Of a DNA stretch of 21,045 bases, positions 9,548 to 16,773 are shown piece after piece. The position numbers and the translations under genes were made by a program. The stretch's first letter is position 1. Each line of letters starts with the position of its first letter. Source of the DNA: Candidatus Neomicrothrix sp. UBA2131. Lineage in GTDB: Bacteria > Actinomycetota > Acidimicrobiia > Acidimicrobiales > MedAcidi-G1. Under the pieces are notes generated by a model, which was not told where the DNA came from, ran no database searches, and saw nothing but the letters and a program-made list of their open reading frames with translations. Location: contig DCXR01000025.1 in assembly GCA_002329075.1 (NCBI GenBank), positions 2,860 through 23,904 of the forward strand, given 5' to 3'.

Positions 9548-10849
9548 CTACTCGCCCGGTTCATCGGCAGGCGGACCAATGCGCACCCGGGTGATGCGCC
9601 GCCCGACCACCTGCTCGACGTCGAAGCGTCGACCCGCAAGCTCGACGCCCTCCCCCACCTCCGGGACATGCCCGAGCGCATCGAACAGCAGCCCACCGAC
9701 GGTGTTCCAGTCGCCGTCCGGCAGTACGTCGGTGAGCAGTTCGTCGAGTTCGTCGACCGGCATCCGGCCGTGTACCAGCATGGCGCCGTCGGCCAGGGGC
9801 TCGGTCAGGGGCTCCTCGCTGTCGAACTCGTCGACGATCTCACCGAAGACCTCCTCGAGCAGGTCCTCCATCGTCACCAGGCCGGCAGTGCCGCCGTACT
9901 CGTCGACCACCACGGCCAGGTGGAAGCGCTCGGCCTGCATCTGGCGCAGAAGGTCGTCGGCCTGCTTGGTCTCGGGCACATCGTGGGTCGGTCTGGCCAG
10001 CCTGGTCACCGGATCGTCGCCGCGACCGTCGAACTGCGCCCGCATGAGGTCCTTGGCGTACACGACGCCTACCAGGTCGTCTGTGCCCGTCCCCTGGACC
10101 GGCACGCGGCTGCGGCCACTGCGAACGGCAACCTCGATCGCCTCGGTGATCGTGGCGTCGGACCTCACGGTCACCATGTCTGGCCGCGGCACCATCACCT
10201 CCCGGACGAGGGTGTCGCCGAAGGCGATCACCGACTCGACCAACTCGTGCTCCTCCTCGTCGATGGCCTGCGACTCCAGGGCCCGGTCGGCAACAGCAAG
10301 CAGTTCCTCTTCCGAAATGGCGGATTCGACTCCGTTGGTCCGCCTCGGGGCGATCCGCTCGGCGAGGGATACGAGCGAAGTGGTCACCCAGCGGAGGGGG
10401 ACGATCCTCGACAGGCCGCTCGCCAGGGGCGCCATGCGAACTGCCACCGCATCGGTGTTGGTCAGCGCCCAGGTCTTGGGGACGATCTCGGCGGCAACGA
10501 AGAACACCAGCAGCAGGACCAGCAGTGAAGGAGCCACCCAGCCGCCACCGAAGCGGTCGTTGACGATCACGGTGGTCAGGCCGGCCGCTCCCAGTCGGCA
10601 GGCCAGGAGCACCAGCAGGATCGGCCCGAGATAGCGGGAACGCCTTTCGAGCACCTCGAGAAGTGGACCGGTTCGGTCATCGGCGCCGTTGTCGTCGTGC
10701 CCGTTGCCGTTCTCGCGGTCGCCGCGGGCCAGCACCGCCGCCCTGGCACGGCGCATGTGGGTGAGGCTCGTCTCGGCCGCAGCCAGCACCGATCCCACAC
10801 CGGTCAGGACGACGAGGGCGAAGAGGCCGAGGATCTCGGTGCCGGTCAT
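9548..10849 (-). CDS. CNNM/CorC-type transmembrane CBS-domain protein
   Basis: A 433-residue membrane protein of the hemolysin C/CorC (CNNM) family, linked to divalent cation (magnesium, cobalt) efflux. The N-terminal CNNM domain has hydrophobic segments at about 5-25, 72-90 and 103-120 and the conserved AAEIVPKTWA. Two CBS domains follow (REVMVPRPDMVTV; DLVGVVYAKDLM; HLAVVVDEYGGTAGLVTMEDLLEEVFGEI). A C-terminal CorC_HlyC transporter-associated domain ends the protein (GRMPVDELDELL...WNTVGGLL). Its ATG overlaps the ybeY stop by 4 nt (ATGA), and era follows. This phoH-ybeY-CBS-era order is conserved in actinobacteria. Confidence 0.92.
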   Translation of the reverse strand: MTGTEILGLFALVVLTGVGSVLAAAETSLTHMRRARAAVLARGDRENGNGHDDNGADDRTGPLLEVLERRSRYLGPILLVLLACRLGAAGLTTVIVNDRFGGGWVAPSLLVLLLVFFVAAEIVPKTWALTNTDAVAVRMAPLASGLSRIVPLRWVTTSLVSLAERIAPRRTNGVESAISEEELLAVADRALESQAIDEEEHELVESVIAFGDTLVREVMVPRPDMVTVRSDATITEAIEVAVRSGRSRVPVQGTGTDDLVGVVYAKDLMRAQFDGRGDDPVTRLARPTHDVPETKQADDLLRQMQAERFHLAVVVDEYGGTAGLVTMEDLLEEVFGEIVDEFDSEEPLTEPLADGAMLVHGRMPVDELDELLTDVLPDGDWNTVGGLLFDALGHVPEVGEGVELAGRRFDVEQVVGRRITRVRIGPPADEPGE

Positions 10850-11334
10850 GGGCGGTGGAGCCGGTCGAGCAGTTCGCTCTCGCGTCGCTGCATCACCGCC
10901 TTCTCGTCGGGATCGCCGTGATCGTGGCCGAGCAGGTGGAGGATCCCGTGGACGAGCAGGAGCGCCATCTCGTCGGCAAGTTCACCCTGCATGCAGGCCG
11001 CCTGCCTTTCGGCGACAGCAGGACAGACCACGACGTCGCCCAGCAGCACCGGCTCATCGTCAGGCACCTCGGCTGGATCATCGACCGGAAAGGCCAGAAC
11101 GTCGGTCGGACTGCCGTCGCCATCGAGGTGGTCGCGCTTGAGGTCGGCGATGGCCTGTTCGTCAACGAAGTGGACCGTGAGCTCGATACGCGGCTCAGCG
11201 AGCCACTCGGAGACGAGCACATCGGTGGCAAGGCGTCCCCAGCGGTCGACATCGACCTCTGGGCCCTCACCGGGGACAGTCCGTTCGTCGACGACCACGA
11301 CCATGGGGCCGGGTCCAGGAGGTTCGTCGCCCAT
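10846..11334 (-). CDS. ybeY: endoribonuclease YbeY (rRNA maturation factor)
   Basis: A 162-residue single-strand endoribonuclease that acts in 16S rRNA 3'-end maturation and ribosome quality control. The zinc site HGILHLLGHDH (H-x3-H-x5-H) is intact. The conserved upstream PTDVLAFP and LLGDVVVC segments are also present. It starts 5 nt after phoH, and its stop overlaps the next start, so translation is probably coupled along the block. Confidence 0.95.
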   Translation of the reverse strand: MGDEPPGPGPMVVVVDERTVPGEGPEVDVDRWGRLATDVLVSEWLAEPRIELTVHFVDEQAIADLKRDHLDGDGSPTDVLAFPVDDPAEVPDDEPVLLGDVVVCPAVAERQAACMQGELADEMALLLVHGILHLLGHDHGDPDEKAVMQRRESELLDRLHRP

Positions 11335-11339
11335 CCGGG

Positions 11340-12299
11340 TCAGGAGCCCCTGCGTCGGGGGGTATTGCGGTCATAGGCCTTGACGATGTCCTGGACGATC
11401 CGGTGGCGGACCACGTCGCGTGCACCGAGGCGCACGAACGAGAGTCCGTCGATGCCATGGAGGACCTTCTCGATCCCGTCGAGGCCGCTGCGCCCGTCCG
11501 GAACGTCGACCTGGCTGGCGTCACCGGTCACGACGACACGGGTTCCGAAGCCGATCCGGGTGAGGAACATCTTCATCTGCTCGGGCGATGCGTTCTGTGC
11601 CTCGTCGAGAATCACGAACGAGTTGTTGAGCGTACGACCCCGCATGAACGCCAGCGGTGCCACCTCGACCTGTCCCCGGTCGAGCAACTTCTGTGCGGTC
11701 TCAGCCTCGAGCATCTCGAAGAGTGCGTCGTAGAGGGGACGCAGGTAGGGATCGACCTTGGCCATGAGGTCGCCGGGTAGAAAGCCCACCCGCTCGCCCG
11801 CCTCGACCAGCGGCCGGGTCAGGACGATGCGGTCCACCAGGTTGCCCTGCAGGGCACGGACGGCCATAGCAACGGCCAGCCAACTCTTACCTGTGCCGGC
11901 GGGGCCGATTGCGAAAGTGACGACGCTGTCTCGCACCGCCTCGACGTAGTGCTTCTGGCCGACCGACCGCGGACGAACCGGCTTGCCGCGGGCCGTGCGC
12001 ATGATCTCGGTACCGAGCACCTCGGACGGGCTCTCGTCGGCACGGACCATCTCGATTGCCCGGTCGAGGGTGCGGTCGTCAACGGACAGTCCCCGCTCGA
12101 GGAGCATGACCAGTTCGTTGAACACCCTGCCGACCAGGTCGGCGCCGGGACCGTCAACGGAGATCTGGTTGCCCCGCACGTGGATGACGGCGTTGGGAAA
12201 GGCCCCCTCGACCCTGCGGAGCAGTTGGTCGCGCTCGCCGACCAGTCCCGACATCAGGTCATTGCCCGGCACGTCCAGGGTCACGGTCGTCTCTGCCAT
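11340..12299 (-). CDS. phoH: PhoH-like ATPase
   Basis: A 319-residue PhoH family protein with an N-terminal KH-like region. Walker A GPAGTGKS is near residue 132-139 and Walker B is VILDEAQNASPEQMKMFLTRIG. VVVTGDASQVDVP and GLDGIEKVL are further family signatures. PhoH proteins bind nucleotide and probably act in RNA metabolism together with YbeY, which follows directly. The frame is open to 12776, but ATG 12299 fits the family and leaves a 92-bp divergent spacer to the next gene. TACGCT stands 10 nt upstream. Confidence 0.93.
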   Translation of the reverse strand: MAETTVTLDVPGNDLMSGLVGERDQLLRRVEGAFPNAVIHVRGNQISVDGPGADLVGRVFNELVMLLERGLSVDDRTLDRAIEMVRADESPSEVLGTEIMRTARGKPVRPRSVGQKHYVEAVRDSVVTFAIGPAGTGKSWLAVAMAVRALQGNLVDRIVLTRPLVEAGERVGFLPGDLMAKVDPYLRPLYDALFEMLEAETAQKLLDRGQVEVAPLAFMRGRTLNNSFVILDEAQNASPEQMKMFLTRIGFGTRVVVTGDASQVDVPDGRSGLDGIEKVLHGIDGLSFVRLGARDVVRHRIVQDIVKAYDRNTPRRRGS

Positions 12300-12309
12300 C
12301 AGCCCACAG

Positions 12310-12315
12310 AGCGTA
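12310..12315 (-). promoter_or_regulatory. possible -10 of the phoH-ybeY-CBS-era block
   Basis: The minus strand reads TACGCT 10 nt before ATG 12299. The spacing would allow a leaderless or nearly leaderless transcript. Confidence 0.33.
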
Positions 12316-12379
12316 CCCGTCCGGACACGACACCGATTCCCCTGTGCTCGGGGCTCGTGACCCGGGGCCGTGCCGCCGC

Positions 12380-12385
12380 TACTCT
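12380..12385 (+). promoter_or_regulatory. possible leaderless -10 of the 12392 gene
   Basis: TACTCT ends 6 nt before ATG 12392, one of the cleanest cases in the window. Confidence 0.45.
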
Positions 12386-12391
12386 CCGGCC

Positions 12392-12928
12392 ATGTCTGCT
12401 GATCCGCTGGACCGCCTTGCTGCCGAGGCCGGGGTCGACGAGGCCGTCCGGCGCCTCGGTCACCAGGCGTGGCTACGACGGCGTGCCGAGGAGTCCGCCA
12501 GCCTTCTCGGGCTGCTCGCCGACCTGGCCGAACGCCAGGATCCGGTCGAACTCCTGCTCGTCGGTGGCGGGCGCCGCCACGGATGCATCGAGACGGTCGG
12601 CTCCGACCTCGTCGGCCTTCGACTCGATGATCGCCGTCTGGCGCTCGTGGCCCGGCGGGCATTGGCGGCCATCCGTCCCGACCGCGGCGTCCCCGACCTG
12701 GTCGGCGACCGCACCGTCCCCCATGACGGGCCGAATCTCCGAGATGTCCTCGATCGACTCGTCGCCGACCAGCCACGTGTGACGATCACGTTGGTCGGCA
12801 CCGTCATTCCCGTCGAAGGGGTCCTCGAGCGACTGGGACGCGACGTGCTGCTGGTCAGGGAAGCCGACGGTTCTACAACCCACCTGCCCTTCGGCGCCGT
12901 CGTCGAGGTGCTGGTCGCCTCCGACTGA
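12392..12928 (+). CDS. conserved actinobacterial hypothetical protein
   Basis: A 178-residue soluble protein that I do not recognise as a named family. The N-terminal half is helical and charged (LRRRAEESASLLGLLADLAERQDPVEL). Two short beta-rich repeats follow: VELLLVGGGRRHGCIETVGSDLVGL at about 51-75, and RVTITLVGTVIPVEGVLERLGRDVLLV at about 128-154. Both look like small barrel folds in which strand-turn-strand carries a GxIxxVGxD pattern. The repeated pattern resembles SH3- or LSm-like barrels, but this is only a visual impression. Similar proteins are common as hypotheticals in actinobacteria. No signal peptide or membrane segment is seen. Confidence 0.8.
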   Translation: MSADPLDRLAAEAGVDEAVRRLGHQAWLRRRAEESASLLGLLADLAERQDPVELLLVGGGRRHGCIETVGSDLVGLRLDDRRLALVARRALAAIRPDRGVPDLVGDRTVPHDGPNLRDVLDRLVADQPRVTITLVGTVIPVEGVLERLGRDVLLVREADGSTTHLPFGAVVEVLVASD

Positions 12929-12946
12929 GGAGCACTCCGCTACGCC

Positions 12947-13321
12947 TCAGCCCTTCCGGGGCTTCTTCCTGCGGGGCTTGCCGCCCTTGCCACGGCCCTT
13001 CAGGAACCGGCGCTTCGACGATTCCTTGTCGAGTTCCGCCATCACCCGGGGGCCGGCCTCGTTCACGATGTCCTCGGCGGCATCGAGCAGGGCGGCGATG
13101 CTGTCGTCCTCTCCGAGGCTGGCCGGCTCGTCCGGCGTGGCCGGAGTGACGAGGGTGCCGTGGCTCCAGTTCACGTCGACCATCCGCCGGGTGTACGACG
13201 GACAGTCGTCGGGGCAGCGCCAGGGCGCCTCGGGGGCGAGGTCCAGGTCGCACTTCCGGACGGTGTCCCCGTTCGGGTACGAGCGGCTCTCGAAGTACTT
13301 GCAGTCCTGCTGCATCGGCAT
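12947..13321 (-). CDS. small Cys-containing hypothetical protein next to sufB
   Basis: A 124-residue protein. The N-terminal 45 residues hold four Cys (C7, C24, C36, C40) in a spacing that could bind a metal or Fe-S cluster. The middle is acidic and probably helical. The last 20 residues are extremely Lys/Arg/Gly-rich, suggesting nucleic-acid or ribosome contact. It follows sufB by 26 nt on the same strand, so co-transcription is likely. ATG 13321 is used; ATG 13315 is an alternative two codons in. I do not recognise the family, and function is unknown. Confidence 0.75.
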   Translation of the reverse strand: MPMQQDCKYFESRSYPNGDTVRKCDLDLAPEAPWRCPDDCPSYTRRMVDVNWSHGTLVTPATPDEPASLGEDDSIAALLDAAEDIVNEAGPRVMAELDKESSKRRFLKGRGKGGKPRRKKPRKG

Positions 13322-13347
13322 GTCAAGTTCCTAGCCGGTCCGCAGCC

Positions 13348-14763
13348 TCAACCGACCGATCCCTCCATCTGCAGTTCGATGAGGCGGCTCCACTCGACTG
13401 CGTACTCCATCGGCAGGGTACGGGTGATCGGCTCGATGAACCCGTTGACGACCATCGACATGGCCTGTTCCTCGGAGAGCCCGCGGCTCATCAGGTAGAA
13501 GATCTGTTCGTCGGCGACCTTCGAGACGGTGGCCTCGTGGCCGACCACGGCGTCGGCAGCGCCGACCTCCATGTAGGGGTAGGTGTCCGAGATGCTGTCG
13601 TCGTCGAGGACCAGGGCGTCGCACTGCACGTGGCTCCTGCACCCGTAGGCGTCGTCCTCGATGCGGACGAGACCCCTGTAGCTGGTGCGGCCGCCGTCCT
13701 TGGAGATCGACTTGGAGACGATCTTGGAGGTGGTCTCCGGTGCAACGTGGGTCATCTTGGCGCCGGCGTCCTGGTGCTGGCCCGGACCGGCATAGGCCAC
13801 GGACAGGACCTCGGCGGAGGCCTTCGGGCCGGCAAGCACCGCGGCCGGGTACTTCATCGTGAGGCGCGAGCCGATGTTGCCGTCGATCCACTCCATGTGG
13901 CCCTCGGCCTCGACCCGTGCCCGCTTGGTGACCAGGTTGTAGACGTTGCTGGACCAGTTCTGGATGGTGGTGTAGGTGACCCGGGCCGACGGCTTGACCA
14001 CGATCTCGACCACCGCCGAGTGCAGCGAGTCGGTGCTGTAGACGGGCGCCGAACAGCCCTCGATGTAGTGCACCTCGGAGCCCTCGTCGGCGATGATGAG
14101 GGTGCGCTCGAACTGGCCCATGTTCTCGGCGTTGATCCGGAAGTAGGCCTGCAGGGGCATCTCGACCTTGATGCCGGGCGGGACGTAGATGAACGATCCG
14201 CCGCTCCAGACTGCAGAGTTGAGGGCCGAGAACTTGTTGTCGTTGGGCGGGATGATCCGGCCGAAATACGCCTTGACGATCTCCGGGTACTCACGCAGGG
14301 CTGTGTCCATGTCGCAGAAGATGATCCCCTGCTCCTCGAGGTCCTCGCGGTTGCGGTGGTAGACGACCTCGGACTCGTACTGGGCGGTGACACCGGCCAG
14401 GTACTTGCGCTCCGCTTCCGGGATGCCCAGCTTCTCGTAGGTGTTCTTGATCGAGTCGGGGACCTGGGACCAGTCGTCGACGAGCGATTCCGTGGGCTTG
14501 ATGTAGTAGAAGATGTCGGCGAAGTCGATCCCCGACATGTCGCCGCCCCAGGTGGGCATCGAGCGACGGCCGAAGCGTTCGAACGACTTGAGTCGGAAGT
14601 CGCGCATCCAGGCCGGCTCGCCCTTCATCCAGGAGATCTCCTCGATGATGTGCTCGTCGACGCCCTTCCTGGGCTTGAAGACGTAGTCCTCCTCGTCGCT
14701 CCAGCCGAGCTTGTAGCGGCCCAGGTCGAGCCCCAGGTCGGTTGCGGAGTCGGTGGCGGACAT
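13348..14763 (-). CDS. sufB: Fe-S cluster assembly scaffold SufB
   Basis: A 471-residue SufB, the scaffold subunit of the SufBCD complex on which Fe-S clusters are built. The family N-terminus (YKLGWSDEEDYVFKPRKG), the SPTWGG-like MPTWGGDMSGIDFADI, and IKVEMPLQAYFRIN are all present. C381 in HVQCDALVL corresponds to the Cys thought to take part in cluster assembly in E. coli SufB (Cys405). Length is standard. It has an SD (GGAGG, 14775-14779) 11 nt before ATG 14763, behind a hairpin-bearing leader. Unusually, sufD, sufC, sufS and sufU do not adjoin it in this window. Confidence 0.95.
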   Translation of the reverse strand: MSATDSATDLGLDLGRYKLGWSDEEDYVFKPRKGVDEHIIEEISWMKGEPAWMRDFRLKSFERFGRRSMPTWGGDMSGIDFADIFYYIKPTESLVDDWSQVPDSIKNTYEKLGIPEAERKYLAGVTAQYESEVVYHRNREDLEEQGIIFCDMDTALREYPEIVKAYFGRIIPPNDNKFSALNSAVWSGGSFIYVPPGIKVEMPLQAYFRINAENMGQFERTLIIADEGSEVHYIEGCSAPVYSTDSLHSAVVEIVVKPSARVTYTTIQNWSSNVYNLVTKRARVEAEGHMEWIDGNIGSRLTMKYPAAVLAGPKASAEVLSVAYAGPGQHQDAGAKMTHVAPETTSKIVSKSISKDGGRTSYRGLVRIEDDAYGCRSHVQCDALVLDDDSISDTYPYMEVGAADAVVGHEATVSKVADEQIFYLMSRGLSEEQAMSMVVNGFIEPITRTLPMEYAVEWSRLIELQMEGSVG

Positions 14764-14789
14764 TGTCCGGGATGCCTCCAGGGCGGTTG

Positions 14790-14812
14790 CCGGACGACGG
14801 GTGGCCGTCCGG
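14790..14812 (-). promoter_or_regulatory. hairpin in the sufB leader
   Basis: CCGGACG and CGTCCGG form a perfect 7-bp stem around a 9-nt loop, about 26 nt before the sufB start and just ahead of its SD. A leader hairpin here could affect translation or bind a regulator. No T-run follows, so it is not an intrinsic terminator. Confidence 0.4.
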
Positions 14813-14829
14813 GGATTTCTCCTACGGCC

Positions 14830-14836
14830 ATAGTAA
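14830..14836 (-). promoter_or_regulatory. possible -10 of sufB
   Basis: The minus strand reads TTACTAT inside a short AT-rich patch (14830-14840) in otherwise GC-rich DNA. The transcript would have a leader of about 60 nt, containing the hairpin and SD. Confidence 0.35.
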
Positions 14837-14875
14837 CAATTCCCGGCCCGTATCGGTAGGGAGGGGCGCCCCGAT

Positions 14876-15640
14876 TCAGGCGCTGCCCACCAGGCGACGG
14901 CGACGGTCCAGCCAGCCCAGCAGGATGGCGATCGCCCGGGGGTCGTGGCGCAGGTGGTGGCTGGCCCTGTTGATCATTCGCAGGTCGCCGGCCCCGTGGG
15001 CGGCGGCGACCGCACGGGCGTCGAGGGACGGCACGATGTCGTCGTCGGTGCCGTGCACGACCAGGAGCGGCCGGGGCGCCAGGGCCTCGGCGGCATGCTC
15101 TGCCGAGATCCCGGAGAGCCCCGAGGTCCACCGGTCGAAGTCCGTCGAATAGGCCCCTTCGTCGATCACCCCGGCAGCACGGGCATGGAGCAACAACCTG
15201 CGCGGGTTGGCTGCCCAGTCGGAGAAGTCGGCAGGCCCGGCGATGGTCGCCGCACCGCCGATGCGCCCGTCGGCGGCCGCTGCGCACACCGCCAGCGCAC
15301 CACCTGTGCCGAAGCCGGCAGTCCAGACCGAAGTGGCCTGCTGCCCGAGCAGCAGGTGGTCGGCGGCGGCGATGACGTCCTCGAGCCAGCCGTCGAGGCT
15401 GAACGAGCCCTCGGACCCCGGCATGCCCCGGGGGGCCGGCACGATCACCACCCAGCCCAACTCGCGTGCGATCCGGGCCGCCAATTCGGGGAACGTGGCG
15501 GGCGAGTTGGCGCCTCCGCCCTCGCCGGCGGGGAAACCATGGCAGATCACCACCCCGTGCAGGTCGCGACCGCTCTCGGGAGGTCGCTCCAGGTGGGCGG
15601 CGAGCGTCAGGTCCCCGGACCTGTAGGTGTGGTTGGACAC
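14876..15640 (-). CDS. alpha/beta-hydrolase-fold protein lacking the usual Ser nucleophile
   Basis: A 254-residue alpha/beta-hydrolase-fold protein. The oxyanion region HGFPAGEGG follows strand VVICH. A nucleophile-elbow-like GFGTGG lies near residue 110. DDDIVPS (acid) and SHHLRHDP (His) sit at the expected places near the C-terminus. The elbow reads G-F-G-T-G where catalytic members have G-x-S-x-G, so the nucleophile position is Gly. Either this is a non-catalytic member, or the fold uses another residue. GTG 15640 is the start. It lies 36 nt after the gamma-carbonic-anhydrase-like gene on the same strand. Confidence 0.82.
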   Translation of the reverse strand: MSNHTYRSGDLTLAAHLERPPESGRDLHGVVICHGFPAGEGGGANSPATFPELAARIARELGWVVIVPAPRGMPGSEGSFSLDGWLEDVIAAADHLLLGQQATSVWTAGFGTGGALAVCAAAADGRIGGAATIAGPADFSDWAANPRRLLLHARAAGVIDEGAYSTDFDRWTSGLSGISAEHAAEALAPRPLLVVHGTDDDIVPSLDARAVAAAHGAGDLRMINRASHHLRHDPRAIAILLGWLDRRRRLVGSA

Positions 15641-15676
15641 GTTCGTTGCGGGGTCGAAGAGATTGCCCGGCGGTCG

Positions 15677-16195
15677 TCAGCCGACCCGACGCAGTCCCTC
15701 ACGGAACTGCCTGGCCCGCTCGACGTACGCCTGGACGTTGACGAGATTGGTCCCCTCGGTGACGACGCCCTCCCGGATCACGGCCGGCACACCGAGCGCC
15801 ATCGACAGCGGCGGCACGACCTGGCCGTTGCGGACCACGGCGTTGGCACCGACGATCGCGCCCCGGCCGACAACGGCCTCGTGGAGCACCACGGCACCCG
15901 CTCCCACGAGCCCCTGGTCATCGACGGTGCAACCCTCGAGGTGGCAGAGGTGGCCCAGCGTGACGTCGTCCCCGACGATCGTCTGGAATTCGTCGGTGCA
16001 GTGCAGCACGGCGTTGTCCTGGACGCTGGTGCGGGCGCCGATCGAGATCAGGTTGTCGTCGCCACGGATGACGGCATGCGGCCACACGCTCGACTCGGGA
16101 CCTATCTCGACGTTACCGATCACCACGGCCTCGGGATGGACATAGGCGGTCGGATCGATCCGTGGCTCGACGCCGCCGAGTGCATACACAGGCAT
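15677..16195 (-). CDS. gamma-class carbonic anhydrase-like hexapeptide-repeat protein
   Basis: A 172-residue left-handed beta-helix protein with successive hexapeptide repeats (VVIGNVEIGPESSVWPHAVI and on). In the gamma carbonic anhydrase family three His from neighbouring subunits bind the metal. Here H65 (VLHC) and H82 (GHLCHLEGC) match, but the family LHGC position reads LEGC: the third His is Glu87, with an extra H85 two residues earlier. Catalysis is therefore uncertain. Its ATG shares one base with the stop of the flavin reductase gene (TGATG), indicating translational coupling. Confidence 0.87.
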   Translation of the reverse strand: MPVYALGGVEPRIDPTAYVHPEAVVIGNVEIGPESSVWPHAVIRGDDNLISIGARTSVQDNAVLHCTDEFQTIVGDDVTLGHLCHLEGCTVDDQGLVGAGAVVLHEAVVGRGAIVGANAVVRNGQVVPPLSMALGVPAVIREGVVTEGTNLVNVQAYVERARQFREGLRRVG

Positions 16196-16683
16196 CAGTC
16201 GGGCTCCGTGAACGAGCCGTACCGGCCACCTAGGAACACCAGCGGTGAGCCCTCGTCGACATGGGTGAGGTGCTCGACGAGCCCCACGACGAACACGTGG
16301 TCGCCGGCATCGTCAACCTCGTGGATCGAGCAGTCGATCGAGGCGAGGCAGGAGGGGATGAGCGGCGAACCCGACGGGGCCGGCTCCCAGCCGGTGCCGG
16401 ACCACGGGTCGCCGTCCCTATGGAAGAAGGCGTTCGAGAGGTCGGCCTGCACGTCGGACAGGACGTTCACGCAGAACGAACCGGTGCTCTCTATCCGGGG
16501 CCAGGTCAACGAGCCCTCCCCCACCAGGAAGCCGACCAGCGGCGGGTCCATGGACACGGACACGAACGAGCCGATGACGATCGCCAGTGGCTCACCGTCG
16601 GGACAGCCCGTCACGAGGGTCACCCCCGTCGGGTACCTGCCGAGGACCTTCCGATAGAGGTCGCCGTCGATCTGGTCAGCCAT
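16195..16683 (-). CDS. flavin reductase-like FMN-binding protein
   Basis: A 162-residue protein with the flavin reductase-like split-barrel fold. Characteristic segments are YPTGVTLVTGCPDGEPLAIVIGSFVSVSMDPPLVGFLVG, FCVNVLSD, and the C-terminal PLVFLGGRYGSF. Such proteins reduce FMN/FAD with NAD(P)H to feed two-component oxygenases or luciferase-like enzymes. A luciferase-like gene lies about 3.6 kb away on the other strand, a loose contextual link only. The frame is open to 16749, but ATG 16683 fits the domain start. TACCCT at 16721-16726 on the minus strand could be its -10, giving a leader of about 30 nt. Confidence 0.9.
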   Translation of the reverse strand: MADQIDGDLYRKVLGRYPTGVTLVTGCPDGEPLAIVIGSFVSVSMDPPLVGFLVGEGSLTWPRIESTGSFCVNVLSDVQADLSNAFFHRDGDPWSGTGWEPAPSGSPLIPSCLASIDCSIHEVDDAGDHVFVVGLVEHLTHVDEGSPLVFLGGRYGSFTEPD

Positions 16684-16720
16684 GCTCGTTCCCGGGGGTT
16701 CTGCTCGTTCCTTCCGGCGG

Positions 16721-16726
16721 AGGGTA
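16721..16726 (-). promoter_or_regulatory. possible -10 of the flavin reductase gene
   Basis: The minus strand reads TTACCCT with a 37-nt gap to ATG 16683, so unlike most first genes here this transcript would carry a leader. Confidence 0.3.
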
Positions 16727-16773
16727 ACCGGGGCCGCCCGATCGACCATGTCCGAGGGTCGGATGCCGGAGGA

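Noticed and set aside
9161..10528. 455-codon open frame on plus, opposite era and the CBS-domain gene
   Set aside because: It spans two well-supported minus-strand genes and shows no domain.
12925..12950. inverted repeat CTGAGG/CCTCAG as a bidirectional terminator
   Set aside because: The 6-bp stem has a long 14-nt loop and no T-run on either side. It largely consists of the two facing stop codons.
13537..14859. 440-codon open frame on plus, opposite sufB
   Set aside because: It is antisense to a full-length SufB, with repetitive Val/Asp/Leu composition.
14945..16657. 570-codon open frame on plus, opposite three genes
   Set aside because: It crosses the hydrolase, carbonic-anhydrase-like and flavin reductase genes, all with clear family motifs on the minus strand.
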